From the NCBI GenBank assembly GCA_002686265.1, contig NZBA01000093.1, positions 1-32,765 on the forward strand: 32,765 nucleotides of DNA, in the 5' to 3' direction. This document shows, one piece after another, positions 1-8,530 of this stretch; the first letter of the stretch is position 1, and each line of letters begins with the position of its first letter. Under the pieces are notes generated by a model. It was given only the letters and a program-made list of their open reading frames with translations, ran no database searches and was not told where the DNA came from. The position numbers and the translations under genes are program-made. The stretch is from Planctomycetota bacterium (GTDB lineage Bacteria > Planctomycetota > UBA1135 > GCA-002686595).

Positions 1-1531
1 GCTCCTCGGCGTTGGCCGCCAGCTGCTCCTCGAGGGCCTGCTTGCCCTCGATCTCCGCCGTGTGCAGCAGACGCAGCTCCTCGACCAGCTCCCCGTGCTC
101 GGCCAGGTCCCCCGCCAGGGTCTCGCGCTCGAGGGTGTGCTCCTCGGCGTTGGCCGCCAGCTGCTCCTCGAGGGCCTGCTTGCCCTCGATCTCCGCCGTG
201 TGCAGCAGACGCAGCTCCTCGACCAGCTCGCCGTGCTCGGCCAGGTCCCCAGCCAGGGTCTCGCGCTCGCGGGCATGCTCCTCGAAACTGGCCACCAGCT
301 GCTCCTCGAGGGCCTGCTTGCCCTCGATCTCCGCCGTGTGCAGCGCGCGCAACTCCTCGATCAGCTCAGCGTGCTCGGCCAGGTCCGCCTCGAGGATCTC
401 GCGCTCGCTGCGCGTCTCCTCGCGCGCGCGTTCCAACTCGGTCGTGGCTTCCGTGACGGACTCCCTGTGCCCGGTGAGGTCCGCCTCGAGGGTCGCGATC
501 ACCGCACCTTGCTCCTCGCTCTCACGCTCGGCCTCCCCGCGCACGAGCGCGAGCTCACGCCGGATGGCCTCGAACTCGCCCTCCAGGTCCTCGATGACGG
601 CATCCTGCTCGACTCGCAGGTCCGTGATCTCCGCCAGGGAGCCGCGGTGCCCCTTCAGGTCGGCCTTGAGTCCCTCGATCACTTCGGTAAGCCGCCCCCA
701 CTCACCCTCGACGACGTCGCGCTGGGCATCGAAGCTCAGGAGTTCGCCGAGCAGGTGAGTGGGCGCCGCAACCGCCTCGCGCTCGAGCACCCCGTCGCTC
801 AGGATCGCTTCGGCATCCGGCAGTGGAGCTCCGTCGAGAGCCGAGACTACCGCGTGCCTGTAGACAGGCGCCTCGTGATCGTGGGAGTAGATCAGCTCGT
901 TGTAGAAACGGTGCAGTTGGCGCGCGATTCCGCGCAGGGGAGCGTCCCGATCCATGTACATGGAGAGCATCATCAGCGGCAGCCAGCGCGGCAGGCTGGC
1001 GTGGCCGATGCTCACGACCCGACCGCCGAGCTTGTGCAGTTGGCGCTCCACGTCCCCGCGCACGGGAAGCCCGTGGGTGTGATGCTCCTCGAGGTAGCGG
1101 TGCTCGGTCTCCAGCTTGTCGTTCAGGAACTCCCGCAGCAGCCGCTCAGCGCGTTGAACAGGACCGGTCCGGTAGGGGCCGGCGATGATGACCCAGCGCC
1201 GCGCCACCCGGGAGCACTCCCTGATGAAGCGGGGGCGACGCCGCTTCGGCACGTGTTCGAGGGGGTCGAACGCCACCACCGCGTCCACCGAGCCGGTGCC
1301 GAAAGGCAAGTCCGCACCATCACCCAGCACGAGCCCAGGCTCCTCGGACGTCTCGAGGTCCACGATCTGCACGCGATCGCGCGGGAGGAAACGGCGCAGA
1401 AGAGCCGTCCGACCTCCAACATCGAGGATGGTGAAGCGCCGCCGCCCCACGCGCAGCTCGTCAAGAACGTCCGCGACGAGGCGGTAGCGCTGAAACTGGT
1501 CGAAGGGGAGGTCGAGGAGGTCCTCGTTCAC
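1..1531 (-). CDS. SAM-dependent methyltransferase with long tandem-repeat coiled coil (partial, 3' end missing)
   Basis: Starts at GTG 1531, overlapping the stop of the upstream wzt-like gene by four bases (GTGA), and runs off the left edge after 510 visible codons. Residues about 33-120 form a class I methyltransferase fold: glycine motif ILDVGG at 35-40, then DGADLPFGTGSVDAVVAFDP (71-90) followed by LEHVP, as in Methyltransf_11 proteins. Residues 121-270 are a conserved-looking extension without an obvious name. From about 280 onward the protein is Glu/Leu/Ala-rich and helical, ending in 46-residue repeats. Its place after wzm and wzt suggests it modifies or caps an exported glycan; that is inference. 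The missing C-terminus could carry more coiled coil or glycosyltransferase domains. The methyltransferase call is strong; the substrate is unknown. Confidence 0.85.
   Translation of the reverse strand, partial: MNEDLLDLPFDQFQRYRLVADVLDELRVGRRRFTILDVGGRTALLRRFLPRDRVQIVDLETSEEPGLVLGDGADLPFGTGSVDAVVAFDPLEHVPKRRRPRFIRECSRVARRWVIIAGPYRTGPVQRAERLLREFLNDKLETEHRYLEEHHTHGLPVRGDVERQLHKLGGRVVSIGHASLPRWLPLMMLSMYMDRDAPLRGIARQLHRFYNELIYSHDHEAPVYRHAVVSALDGAPLPDAEAILSDGVLEREAVAAPTHLLGELLSFDAQRDVVEGEWGRLTEVIEGLKADLKGHRGSLAEITDLRVEQDAVIEDLEGEFEAIRRELALVRGEAERESEEQGAVIATLEADLTGHRESVTEATTELERAREETRSEREILEADLAEHAELIEELRALHTAEIEGKQALEEQLVASFEEHARERETLAGDLAEHGELVEELRLLHTAEIEGKQALEEQLAANAEEHTLERETLAGDLAEHGELVEELRLLHTAEIEGKQALEEQLAANAEE
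2..415. repeat. In-frame 138-bp tandem repeats encoding 46-aa coiled-coil units
   Basis: Three units start at 2, 140 and 278, each exactly 138 bp. Units at 2 and 140 differ at 5 of 138 positions by direct comparison; the unit at 278 differs from its neighbour at roughly 20 or more. A fourth, strongly decayed unit in the same phase starts near 416. The period is 46 codons, equal to five heptads plus one hendecad, so adding or losing a unit keeps reading frame and can keep coiled-coil register. The array continues past the left edge, so copy number is unknown. Confidence 0.95.
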
Positions 1532-2844
1532 GAGGGCGATTCCCGCTCTCGCGCCTCACCGCCGGGAAGCGAGCGCCTGACGGACCAGACCGTCGGCAGG
1601 TAGAGCAAGCCGTGCTGGTGGTGGCGCGGATCGATGACCTCGAAGGTCACGGCGTGCTCTCTGTGATCGATCGCGGTCGGCGCTGGCTTGCTGTGATCGT
1701 AGAGGAAGGTCGTGACGTAGTAGCGCCCCTCGAGCACCGGCATGGCGTCGAAGCGCATCTCCACCTCCCCCTCCTCACCGGCTCCGACCTCGCCCAGCTC
1801 GATCGGATGCTCGCGCCAGTGGTGGTTGGAGCCGTTGATGTAGGTCCCGTCCGAGCGGTAGATCCCGACGCCGAACACCGGTTGGCGGCAGGCCTCGTGC
1901 GCCAGGTAGCGCAGGACGATCCGGAACGGAGCCCCCGAGGAGAAGACGTGTCCCTCCTCTCCGTTGCCGTCGAACATGCGCACGTCGAGAACCTCCATCT
2001 CACCCGTGCCCCAGCGCGGATACTCGCCGGTATCACGGTTCAGGGCTGACAGTCGCTCGTTGCCCCGCGCGTGGGCCCGTTTGAGGTACTCGTCCGCCAC
2101 TTCCTCGGCGGTTCCCTGCTCGAGCACCTCGCCGCGGTCCATCAGGACCACGTACTGGCACATACTCTTGACCGCGCCCATGTCGTGAGACACGAAGACG
2201 ATCGTCCGCCCCTGCTCCCGAAACTCGTTCAGCCGATTGATGCACTTCCCGCGAAAGTGCTCGTCACCGACGGACAGGGCCTCGTCGATGAGGAAGATGT
2301 CGGGATCCACGCTCGAAGCAACCGAGAATCCGAGGCGCACGTACATGCCCGAGCTGTAGGTCTTGACCGGGCGATCGATGAAGTCACCGAGCTCGGAGAA
2401 CTCGACGATCGATTCGAAGCGCTCGTCGACCTCTGCCTCGCTCATGCCCAGGATCGAGCAGTTGAGGTAGATGTTCTCGCGCCCGGAGAACTCCGGATGA
2501 AAGCCGGCGCCGAGCTCGAGGAGCGAGGTCATGCGACCGTTCACGTGGACGTCGCCGGTAGTCGGCTTGGTGATCCCGTTCAACAGACGCAGGAGCGTGC
2601 TCTTGCCTGCGCCGTTCTCGCCGATGATGCCCACGGTCGCCCCCTGGGGTACGTCGAGGTAGACGTTGCGCACGGCCCAGAACTCACGCGCCCGTCGTGT
2701 GCCCGGCAGGAGGAGGTCCCACAGGCGGTGGCTGGGTTTGTCGTAGAGGTCGTAGGCCTTGCCGAGGTTGCGAGCCACGATGGCGCTCGTGGTGCGCTCC
2801 GTCCCTGCCCCCTCCGGGCCCGTCTTGGTGGCGACTTCGGACAT
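1528..2844 (-). CDS. wzt: Polysaccharide ABC exporter ATP-binding protein with C-terminal glycan-binding domain (Wzt-like)
   Basis: Hydrolyses ATP at the inner membrane to drive export of a lipid-linked polysaccharide through the partner permease. Motifs (counted from the GTG three bases upstream): Walker A GENGAGKST at about 76-84, signature YSSGM at 164-168, Walker B IFLIDEA at 184-190, switch His at 221. Residues about 280-430 form a beta-rich tail with segments such as GVGIYRSDGTYINGSNHHW, typical of the Wzt C-terminal domain that recognises the non-reducing end of the glycan. ATG 2844 overlaps the permease stop by one base (TGATG); GTG 2847 is an alternative start. The following methyltransferase overlaps its stop, so the three genes are probably one operon. 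Length, about 438 aa, fits Wzt proteins that carry the extra domain. Confidence 0.93.
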   Translation of the reverse strand: MSEVATKTGPEGAGTERTTSAIVARNLGKAYDLYDKPSHRLWDLLLPGTRRAREFWAVRNVYLDVPQGATVGIIGENGAGKSTLLRLLNGITKPTTGDVHVNGRMTSLLELGAGFHPEFSGRENIYLNCSILGMSEAEVDERFESIVEFSELGDFIDRPVKTYSSGMYVRLGFSVASSVDPDIFLIDEALSVGDEHFRGKCINRLNEFREQGRTIVFVSHDMGAVKSMCQYVVLMDRGEVLEQGTAEEVADEYLKRAHARGNERLSALNRDTGEYPRWGTGEMEVLDVRMFDGNGEEGHVFSSGAPFRIVLRYLAHEACRQPVFGVGIYRSDGTYINGSNHHWREHPIELGEVGAGEEGEVEMRFDAMPVLEGRYYVTTFLYDHSKPAPTAIDHREHAVTFEVIDPRHHQHGLLYLPTVWSVRRSLPGGEARERESPS

Positions 2845-3725
2845 CACAGGAGGTCGGGGAAGCGGTCCTTCTGGCCGCGAAAGAAGGTCGCGCCGAGGGC
2901 GAACACGACCAGGGCAGCGAGGGCGAAGCGCCCGAGCAGGCCGGGATCGGGCCAGGAGGCGAAGAGCACCACCTCGCGGTAGGAATCGATCAGCCAGTGC
3001 ATCGGATTGGCCTCGAGGATCCAGGCGAAGCGCCCCCCGTTGCCGGTCTCGACCAGGTGCGGCGGATAGAAGATCGGCGTGGCGAACATCCAGACCGTGA
3101 TCCCCACGCCGACGAGATGATAGGTATCCCGTAGGAAGAGGTTCAGGGCGCTCAGCAGGTAGCCCAGGCCCACCGTGAAGATGCCCTGGAGCACGATCAA
3201 GAGGGGCAGCATGAGCAAGGGCAGACCGAGGGCGAGGGCGCGGTGGGTCGGTTCGGGCAGGATCTCCTGGGTGGCGAGCGACGCCACCTCGGCGTCCGTG
3301 CCGCCGACGAAGGCGAAGTAGGCCACGCCGGCCAGAACGATCGGCATGCCGATCAGCATGTTGATCAGAGAGGAGATCGTCAGGTACGCGGGCAGCACTT
3401 CCGATGGGAAGACGACCTTCTGGATCAGGTTCGCGTTCTCCACCAGCGAGTTCGTCGCGCGCCCGACGGTCTCGGCGAAGGCCGTCCAGACGACGATGCC
3501 CGCGAGCATCCAGATCGCCACGTCCTGCGGCGAGGCCTTGTCCTCCCAGCGCACGTTGAGCACGTAGCGAAACACGAACATGTACACGATCAGATTGATG
3601 AACGGGTACACGACCGACCAGAAGAAGCCCATGCTCGAGCCGACGTAACGGGCCTTGAGGTCCCGCACGACGAGCTCGCGCAACAGGCGCCGGTTGCGGA
3701 ACAGGCTGCCGATGAGGTGGGTCAC
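2844..3725 (-). CDS. wzm: ABC-2 type polysaccharide export permease (Wzm-like)
   Basis: Inner-membrane channel subunit of a polysaccharide exporter, 293 aa. The N-terminus (RLLRELVVRDLKARYVGSSM) is the amphipathic start typical of Wzm/TagG/KpsM permeases, followed by about six hydrophobic segments, including SVVYPFINLIVYMFVFRYVL, IWMLAGIVVWTAFAETV and the segment near LLMLPLLIVLQGIFTVGLGY. The GTG start at 3725 is supported by a GGGAGGT Shine-Dalgarno site at 3733-3739 and gives the expected N-terminus. It sits directly before the Wzt-like ATPase, whose start touches its stop. The glycan exported (O-antigen-like or capsule-like) cannot be read from these genes. Confidence 0.93.
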   Translation of the reverse strand: MTHLIGSLFRNRRLLRELVVRDLKARYVGSSMGFFWSVVYPFINLIVYMFVFRYVLNVRWEDKASPQDVAIWMLAGIVVWTAFAETVGRATNSLVENANLIQKVVFPSEVLPAYLTISSLINMLIGMPIVLAGVAYFAFVGGTDAEVASLATQEILPEPTHRALALGLPLLMLPLLIVLQGIFTVGLGYLLSALNLFLRDTYHLVGVGITVWMFATPIFYPPHLVETGNGGRFAWILEANPMHWLIDSYREVVLFASWPDPGLLGRFALAALVVFALGATFFRGQKDRFPDLL

Positions 3726-3732
3726 CGCGGCG

Positions 3733-3739
3733 ACCTCCC
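3733..3739 (-). promoter_or_regulatory. Shine-Dalgarno site for the wzm-like gene
   Basis: GGGAGGT on the minus strand, seven bases before GTG 3725. It is one of the few strong ribosome sites in the window and fixes the GTG start. Confidence 0.7.
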
Positions 3740-3805
3740 AGGTCCGCGGGTCGACGCTAGAGAGTGGTGAGACAAGGCGCGCGCCATCCTATCGCTCTAG
3801 AGGGG

Positions 3806-5644
3806 TCAATGGGTCCGCGCGCTCAGGGCTCCGAGCAAGGCCCCCTGCATGACCGGATCGAAGGTCCGCGCCCGCAGGCGCCGCTGCAGCTCGTCGATCT
3901 CGGCCAGACCGCCCCACTCCCCGAGGGCGAATCCGACGCGTCGGATGTCCTCGGAGGTCGCTCGGGCGGGCGGCATGGCGAGTTCCTCCCGCAGGCGGAA
4001 GATCCCCACGCGGTCGATCAGCACGGCCGCCGCCAGCACGCTGCGGTCGAAGGGGCCGCGCCAGAGGGCGGTACGCACGACGCCCAAGGCCTCTTCGTAA
4101 CGTCCCCCCACGAGCGCCCGCGCCAGGTGGTGGTTGAGGAGCGGCCGGCGCTCGAGCGGGAAGACCTCCGCCAGGAACTCGAGGTCCTCCTCGCTGCCGG
4201 AGCTCCCCAGGGCGCGCACGACCAGGACTCCCAGCTCCCCGTCGGGGAGCCTGCCGCCGAGGGCCTCGCGCAGCACGATCAGGGCGCCGGGACGGCCGGC
4301 GAGTCCCAGGGAGGCGGCCACCCGCAGGCGCCAGTCGCCCTCGCACAGTTCGAGAGCCTCGCTCAAGAGGTCGCCGACCACCGGGTCGGAGGCCATCTCG
4401 CAGGCCATGCGCACACGCAGGGCCCAGCCGGTCTGCTGCGGGTCGAGCAGCTCGGTGCGCAGGCGGCTGATGGCCCTGGAGTCGGCCAGGCGCGCCTGCG
4501 CCAACAGGGCCGCCGCGGCCACCGCGGGCTGCGGGTCGTCGCCCCAGTCGGCTAGGCGCGCTCCGACGTCGGGGCGGTGGGTGTTACCGATGGCGCGACA
4601 GACCAGGATTCGCTCCCCCGGAGCGAGGTCTTCCCATTGAGCGCTCAGCTCCTCGAGATCATCGTAGACACCGCCGCGGGAGAGCAACTCGATCGCCCGC
4701 AGGTTCAAGCCGGCGCTCGCGCGAGCGATCCCCAGGAGGTCGACGGCTTCGCTCGCCAGTGAGCGAGTACCGATCTCATCCAGGATCCACTCCCAATCCG
4801 CCCGCGACGGTCGCCAGAGGTCGTTCTCGACCAACAGGGCCAACTCCACCGGTAGCCCCGCGACGGCGGCGCGCACGGCCCACTGACCGCCGACCTCGAG
4901 GAGCTGCGCCAGGAGGTGGTCCTTCACGCCGGGGGCTTGGAGGCGGGCGCTCTCGGACAGGACGACCGCGTCGAGGAAGCGCTCATCGGCCAGAAGCTCG
5001 CCGAGCAAGGTGATCGACCAAGCCTGCCCGTCCACCAATCCGTAGGCGCGCGCCGCGCTCCAGCGCAGGTCGAGCAGCAGGCGCGGCGCCGGGAGCTCGC
5101 CGGCGGCGAGCGGGTCGGCCTCGAACAGCAGCAGGTCCCGCGCCCGCTGCGCCAGGTCCGAGCGTCCCCCGCGGGTCAACTCGTCCACGCGCGCGCGGGC
5201 GGAGAGGGTCCCGGTGCGCAGCAAGGCCAAAGCCGCGCAGGCCGCAAGCTCGGTGTCTGGATCGTCGCACAGTTCGGACAGGCGGTCTTGGACACCGGTG
5301 CCCAGTTCTCCGAGGGCCAGGATGGCGGCCTTGCGCTCAGCCGGCGTCCCTTCCGCCGACCAGGAGGCGAGCCGCGCGCGTTCGATCGTCGTCCCCGTGC
5401 TGCCGAGCGCCATCAGGGCCACGCCGCGCTCGACGGGCCCGAGCCCGCTGCGCTCGAGGGCCGCTCGGGCTGCGACGGCGCTGCGCGGAGTAAACGAAGC
5501 GCGCTCATCGCGCCGCAGGCGCTCGGGCCAAGCGGCCTGTACGGAGGCCTCGGCGAGCACACCGGCACGTGCCGCGCGAGCGGGATCCTGCCGGGGCGGG
5601 AGACAGGCCGGGACGAGCAGAGGTGCCAGGGCGAGGAGATTCAT
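3806..5644 (-). CDS. Exported HEAT-repeat protein of unknown role
   Basis: A 612-aa protein made almost entirely of alternating Ala/Leu/Glu/Arg-rich helices, such as ERGVALMALGSTGTTIERA and ERKAAILALGELGTGVQDRL, the pattern of HEAT/PBS-lyase scaffold repeats. The start MNLLALAPLLVPACLPP looks like a short signal peptide; VPAC resembles a lipobox, but proline at -2 and the lack of N-terminal Lys/Arg make lipidation uncertain. No catalytic motif is visible. It ends 80 bases before the wzm start on the same strand and could be cotranscribed with the export genes. HEAT proteins usually bind partners; the partner is not shown here. Confidence 0.8.
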   Translation of the reverse strand: MNLLALAPLLVPACLPPRQDPARAARAGVLAEASVQAAWPERLRRDERASFTPRSAVAARAALERSGLGPVERGVALMALGSTGTTIERARLASWSAEGTPAERKAAILALGELGTGVQDRLSELCDDPDTELAACAALALLRTGTLSARARVDELTRGGRSDLAQRARDLLLFEADPLAAGELPAPRLLLDLRWSAARAYGLVDGQAWSITLLGELLADERFLDAVVLSESARLQAPGVKDHLLAQLLEVGGQWAVRAAVAGLPVELALLVENDLWRPSRADWEWILDEIGTRSLASEAVDLLGIARASAGLNLRAIELLSRGGVYDDLEELSAQWEDLAPGERILVCRAIGNTHRPDVGARLADWGDDPQPAVAAAALLAQARLADSRAISRLRTELLDPQQTGWALRVRMACEMASDPVVGDLLSEALELCEGDWRLRVAASLGLAGRPGALIVLREALGGRLPDGELGVLVVRALGSSGSEEDLEFLAEVFPLERRPLLNHHLARALVGGRYEEALGVVRTALWRGPFDRSVLAAAVLIDRVGIFRLREELAMPPARATSEDIRRVGFALGEWGGLAEIDELQRRLRARTFDPVMQGALLGALSARTH

Positions 5645-5779
5645 GAGAGGGGGGCGGGCAACACTCTAATCGGCAGTGAGGGTGCGGACCTGGAAACCCC
5701 TGCGAGCCTTCGCGGGCCCGCGCGTCCGGGTGAACCTCGCCGCCGCTGGGAGGGTGAGGGCCGCTCGAGCGGAGCGCGG

Positions 5780-5798
5780 GCGGGCCTCGCAGGCCCGC
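5780..5798. repeat. GC-rich hairpin, 8-bp stem
   Basis: GCGGGCCT at 5780-5787 pairs with AGGCCCGC at 5791-5798 around a 3-base loop. It lies in the non-coding spacer (5645-5927) between the mutase stop and the HEAT-protein start, close to a perfect 12-bp palindrome, CCGCTCGAGCGG, at 5761-5772. I see no supported gene in this spacer. Confidence 0.55.
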
Positions 5799-5852
5799 AG
5801 GGCCCCTCCCAGGGCGCTCGGCGTGCCTCGAGACCCGCGCGGGCTCGCAAGA

Positions 5853-5885
5853 CGGCGGCCCGCCAGGGGCCGCGGCGGGCCGCCG
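5853..5885 (-). terminator. Strong 12-bp-stem hairpin, candidate terminator after the mutase gene
   Basis: CGGCGGCCCGCC at 5853-5864 is perfectly complementary to GGCGGGCCGCCG at 5874-5885, with a 9-base loop. It begins about 43 bases after the mutase stop, where a terminator would be expected. There is no clear U-run, so factor-independent termination is not certain; it could also protect the 3' end of the message. Confidence 0.45.
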
Positions 5886-5927
5886 CTCCCTCCCAAAGAG
5901 GGGAATCCGCGCCCCCGCCGAGGGGGC

Positions 5928-7289
5928 TCAGGCCACCGGCTCCCCGAGCAGGGCGACGATCTCGTCTCGGCGCCGGTCTCGCGTTTCGGCCGACTTCGCC
6001 TCCAGGTTCAGGCGCAAGAGGGGCTCTGTGTTGGAGGCGCGAACGTTGAACCACCACCAGTCGGCGTCCGCGAGGTCGCCGAACTCGATGGTCACCCCAT
6101 CCAGTTCGTCGGAGCGGCCGCCCGTGTAGGTCTCGGCCAGGCGCGCGAAGGCCCCCTGCTTGTCCTCGACTCGGAAGTTGATCTCCCCGGTGGCGTGGTA
6201 GCGGCGCAGGTCGCAGACCAGCTCGGAAAAGGGGCGCTCGCGGTTCTCCTCGCGCCCCAGCAGATTCAGGGTCGAGATCATCGCCAGTACCCCCGAGTCG
6301 GTGGTGAAGTTGTCGGCGAAGTAGAAGTGGCCCGAGAGCTCCCCGGCGAAGGCGGCACCGCGCTCGCGCATGGTGGCCTTGATGAACGAGTGCCCGACGC
6401 GGTCGCGGATCGGCTCACCGCCACCGCGCGCGATCTCCTCCTTCACGACCCACGAGGAGCGCAGATCGTACACGACCGGCACGGCGCCCTTGCGCGCGAG
6501 GAGGTCGCGCGCGAGGAGCGCGGTCATCAGGTCCGCCGGCACGGTGCGGCCGGTCTCGTCCACGAAACAGCAGCGGTCGGCGTCACCATCGAACCCGACG
6601 CCAAGGCGCGCGCCGGTGCTCGCGATCAGCTCGCGCACGCCGTCGAGGTTCTCCTCCTTGAGCGGGTTGGCCTCGTGGACCGGGAAGGTGCCGTCCGGCT
6701 CCATCAGCATGCACTCGGCGCGCACCTGCGGCAGGCGCTCGAGGATCGACGGCAGGGTGTACCCGGCCATGCCGTTGGCGGCGTCGATCGCGATCGTGAT
6801 CGGGACGTCAAGGTCGCAGAAGGAGACCACGTGATCGGTGTAGGCCTCGAGCAGGTCGATCTGCTCGAGCGTGCCGCGCTCGGCCGCCGGTGACGCGGGC
6901 TCTCCGGCGCAAGCGTGTTCGATGTCCAGGATCCCGTTCGCCGCCGAAATCGGCCGCGCCCCCTCGCTGCACAGCTTCATCCCGTTGTACTCGCCGGGGT
7001 TGTGGCTGGCGGTCACGCACAACCCGCCGTCACAGGTCTGGGAGCCGATGGCGAAGTAGGCCATGGGCGTCGAGGCCAGGCCGATGTCGAGCACCGAGGT
7101 CCCGGCGCCTCGGACGCCGTCGATCACGGCGGCGGCGATCTCCGGGGAGTGGGTGCGCGCATCACGGCCGATCACGAGCCGGCGAGCGCCCAGGAGCTGG
7201 GCGAAGGCGCCGCCGATGCGGCGCGCGAGGTCGGTGTTCAGCTCGTCGGGGACGAGCCCGCGGATGTCGTAGGCCTTGAAAACGCCCAT
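5928..7289 (-). CDS. manB: Phosphomannomutase / phosphoglucomutase
   Basis: Interconverts hexose 6-phosphate and 1-phosphate, supplying GDP-mannose or glucose-1-phosphate for glycans. The 453-aa protein has every signature of the alpha-D-phosphohexomutase family: catalytic serine S95 in TASHNP (93-98), metal loop DGDAD (234-238), sugar loop GELSGH (316-321) and phosphate loop RASNTEP (417-423). The start MGVFKAYDIRG at ATG 7289 matches the family; the open frame extends further upstream, but that stretch overlaps the neighbouring aminotransferase and is not coding. No strong ribosome site precedes it. The gene follows the aminotransferase by 56 bases on the same strand. Mannose versus glucose preference cannot be decided from sequence alone. 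Confidence 0.94.
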   Translation of the reverse strand: MGVFKAYDIRGLVPDELNTDLARRIGGAFAQLLGARRLVIGRDARTHSPEIAAAVIDGVRGAGTSVLDIGLASTPMAYFAIGSQTCDGGLCVTASHNPGEYNGMKLCSEGARPISAANGILDIEHACAGEPASPAAERGTLEQIDLLEAYTDHVVSFCDLDVPITIAIDAANGMAGYTLPSILERLPQVRAECMLMEPDGTFPVHEANPLKEENLDGVRELIASTGARLGVGFDGDADRCCFVDETGRTVPADLMTALLARDLLARKGAVPVVYDLRSSWVVKEEIARGGGEPIRDRVGHSFIKATMRERGAAFAGELSGHFYFADNFTTDSGVLAMISTLNLLGREENRERPFSELVCDLRRYHATGEINFRVEDKQGAFARLAETYTGGRSDELDGVTIEFGDLADADWWWFNVRASNTEPLLRLNLEAKSAETRDRRRDEIVALLGEPVA

Positions 7290-7345
7290 GGAAGCGATGG
7301 AAGAAGGAAGGAGTGAGGGGATGGGGATCGGGATGGACGGAATCG

Positions 7346-8521
7346 TCAGACGGATTCCAGGTGCTCGCGGACGCGGTGTACGCCCTCCCGGATGTTCTCG
7401 ATGCTGTTCGCGTAGCTGAAGCGCACGTAGCCTTCGCCGAGGGCGCCAAAGCTCGTCCCGGAGATGGTGGCGACGCCGGCGTCGTTCAACAAGCGTCCCT
7501 CGAGCTCGCGCGATGAAAGCCCGGTGCCGGAGGTGTTGGCGAAGGCGTAGAAGGCGCCCTTGGGCATGCGACAGGTCACACCGGGGATTCGATTGAGCTC
7601 CTCGACGATCACCGCCCGGCGCTCGTCGAAGGCCGCGCGCATGTGGTCGACGGCATCTTGCGGCCCGCGCAGGGCCTCGACGCCGGCCATCTGGGCCACG
7701 GCGTTGGTGCAGGACACGCTGTTGATTTGCAGGCGCTCCGCCTCGCGGATGAGGCTCGCGGGCCAGACGCCGTAGCCCAACCGCCAGCCGGTCATGGCGT
7801 AGGTCTTGCTCCAACCGTCGAGCAGGATCGCGCGCTCGCGGATCGATGCGTACTCGAGGATGCTGACGTGCTCCTCGCCGTCGTAGAGCAAGCGCGAGTA
7901 GATCTCGTCCGCCAGGACGGTGACCTGCGGGTGGTCCTCGAGCCCGACCACCAGCGCGTCGATCTCGGTGCGAGGCACGACGCCGCCGGTGGGGTTGGCC
8001 GGCGTGTTGAGGATCAAGAGGCGCGTACTCGGCGTGATCTGCGCCAGGACCGCCTCGGCGCTGAAGGAGAAGTCCTGCTCCTCGCGCAGTTCGATCGGCA
8101 CGGCGGTCGCCCCCGAGCAGCGGATCATCGACTCGTAGATCGGGAAACCGGGATTGGGGTAGAGGATCTCCACGCCGGGCTCGCCGAACATCAGGATCGC
8201 GTAGAACATCGTCGGCTTGCCGCCGGGGACGATCAGCACCTGCTCGGGATTCACCTCGACCGCGCGCCGCGCGGCGATGTCCTCGCAAACGGCCTCGCGC
8301 ACCTCGGGCAGGCCCTTGGCCGGCGTGTAGGCGTGGTAGCCGTCGCGCAAGGCCTTGCAGGCCGCCTCGACGATGTTCTCGGGGGTCTGAAAATCCGGCG
8401 CCCCGATGTGGAGGTGGACGATGTCCCGGCCAGCCGCCTCGAGTGCCTTGGCCTTGGCCAGCACCTCGAAGGCGGTCTCCGTCCCCAGTACGGACATGCG
8501 TTCGGCGAGTCGTGTGGACAC
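7346..8521 (-). CDS. PLP-dependent class I/II aminotransferase (aspartate aminotransferase-like)
   Basis: Fold-type I aminotransferase of 391 aa, a cytosolic enzyme moving an amino group between an amino acid and a 2-oxo acid. Seen: NTPANPTGG (172-180, PLP-contacting Asn), ADEIYSRL with Asp205, the Schiff-base lysine K239 in DGWSKTYAMTGWRLGY, and Arg367 in GYVRFSYA for the substrate carboxylate. The GTG start at 8521 is backed by AGGAG at 8526-8530; an ATG at 8497 is the fallback. The GGKPTMFYAI segment is typical of the aspartate aminotransferase Ib-like group, but substrate (aspartate, alanine or aromatic) stays open. Confidence 0.92.
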   Translation of the reverse strand: MSTRLAERMSVLGTETAFEVLAKAKALEAAGRDIVHLHIGAPDFQTPENIVEAACKALRDGYHAYTPAKGLPEVREAVCEDIAARRAVEVNPEQVLIVPGGKPTMFYAILMFGEPGVEILYPNPGFPIYESMIRCSGATAVPIELREEQDFSFSAEAVLAQITPSTRLLILNTPANPTGGVVPRTEIDALVVGLEDHPQVTVLADEIYSRLLYDGEEHVSILEYASIRERAILLDGWSKTYAMTGWRLGYGVWPASLIREAERLQINSVSCTNAVAQMAGVEALRGPQDAVDHMRAAFDERRAVIVEELNRIPGVTCRMPKGAFYAFANTSGTGLSSRELEGRLLNDAGVATISGTSFGALGEGYVRFSYANSIENIREGVHRVREHLESV

Positions 8522-8525
8522 CTTG

Positions 8526-8530
8526 CTCCT
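8526..8530 (-). promoter_or_regulatory. Shine-Dalgarno site for the aminotransferase
   Basis: AGGAG on the minus strand, four bases before GTG 8521. It favours this GTG over the internal ATG at 8497. Confidence 0.6.

Noticed and set aside
2..415. CRISPR-like array
   Set aside because: Units are 138 bp, contiguous without spacers, and encode protein in frame.
62..1603. Long plus-strand open frame of 513 codons
   Set aside because: It is antisense to the methyltransferase and the end of the wzt-like gene, and its product is a low-complexity Leu/Arg/Gln mix. The minus frame gives a clear methyltransferase motif and coiled coil.
7290..8288. Upstream extension of the phosphomannomutase frame
   Set aside because: It overlaps the aminotransferase gene and translates to an Arg/Gly-rich sequence with no family similarity. 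The true start is the ATG at 7289.
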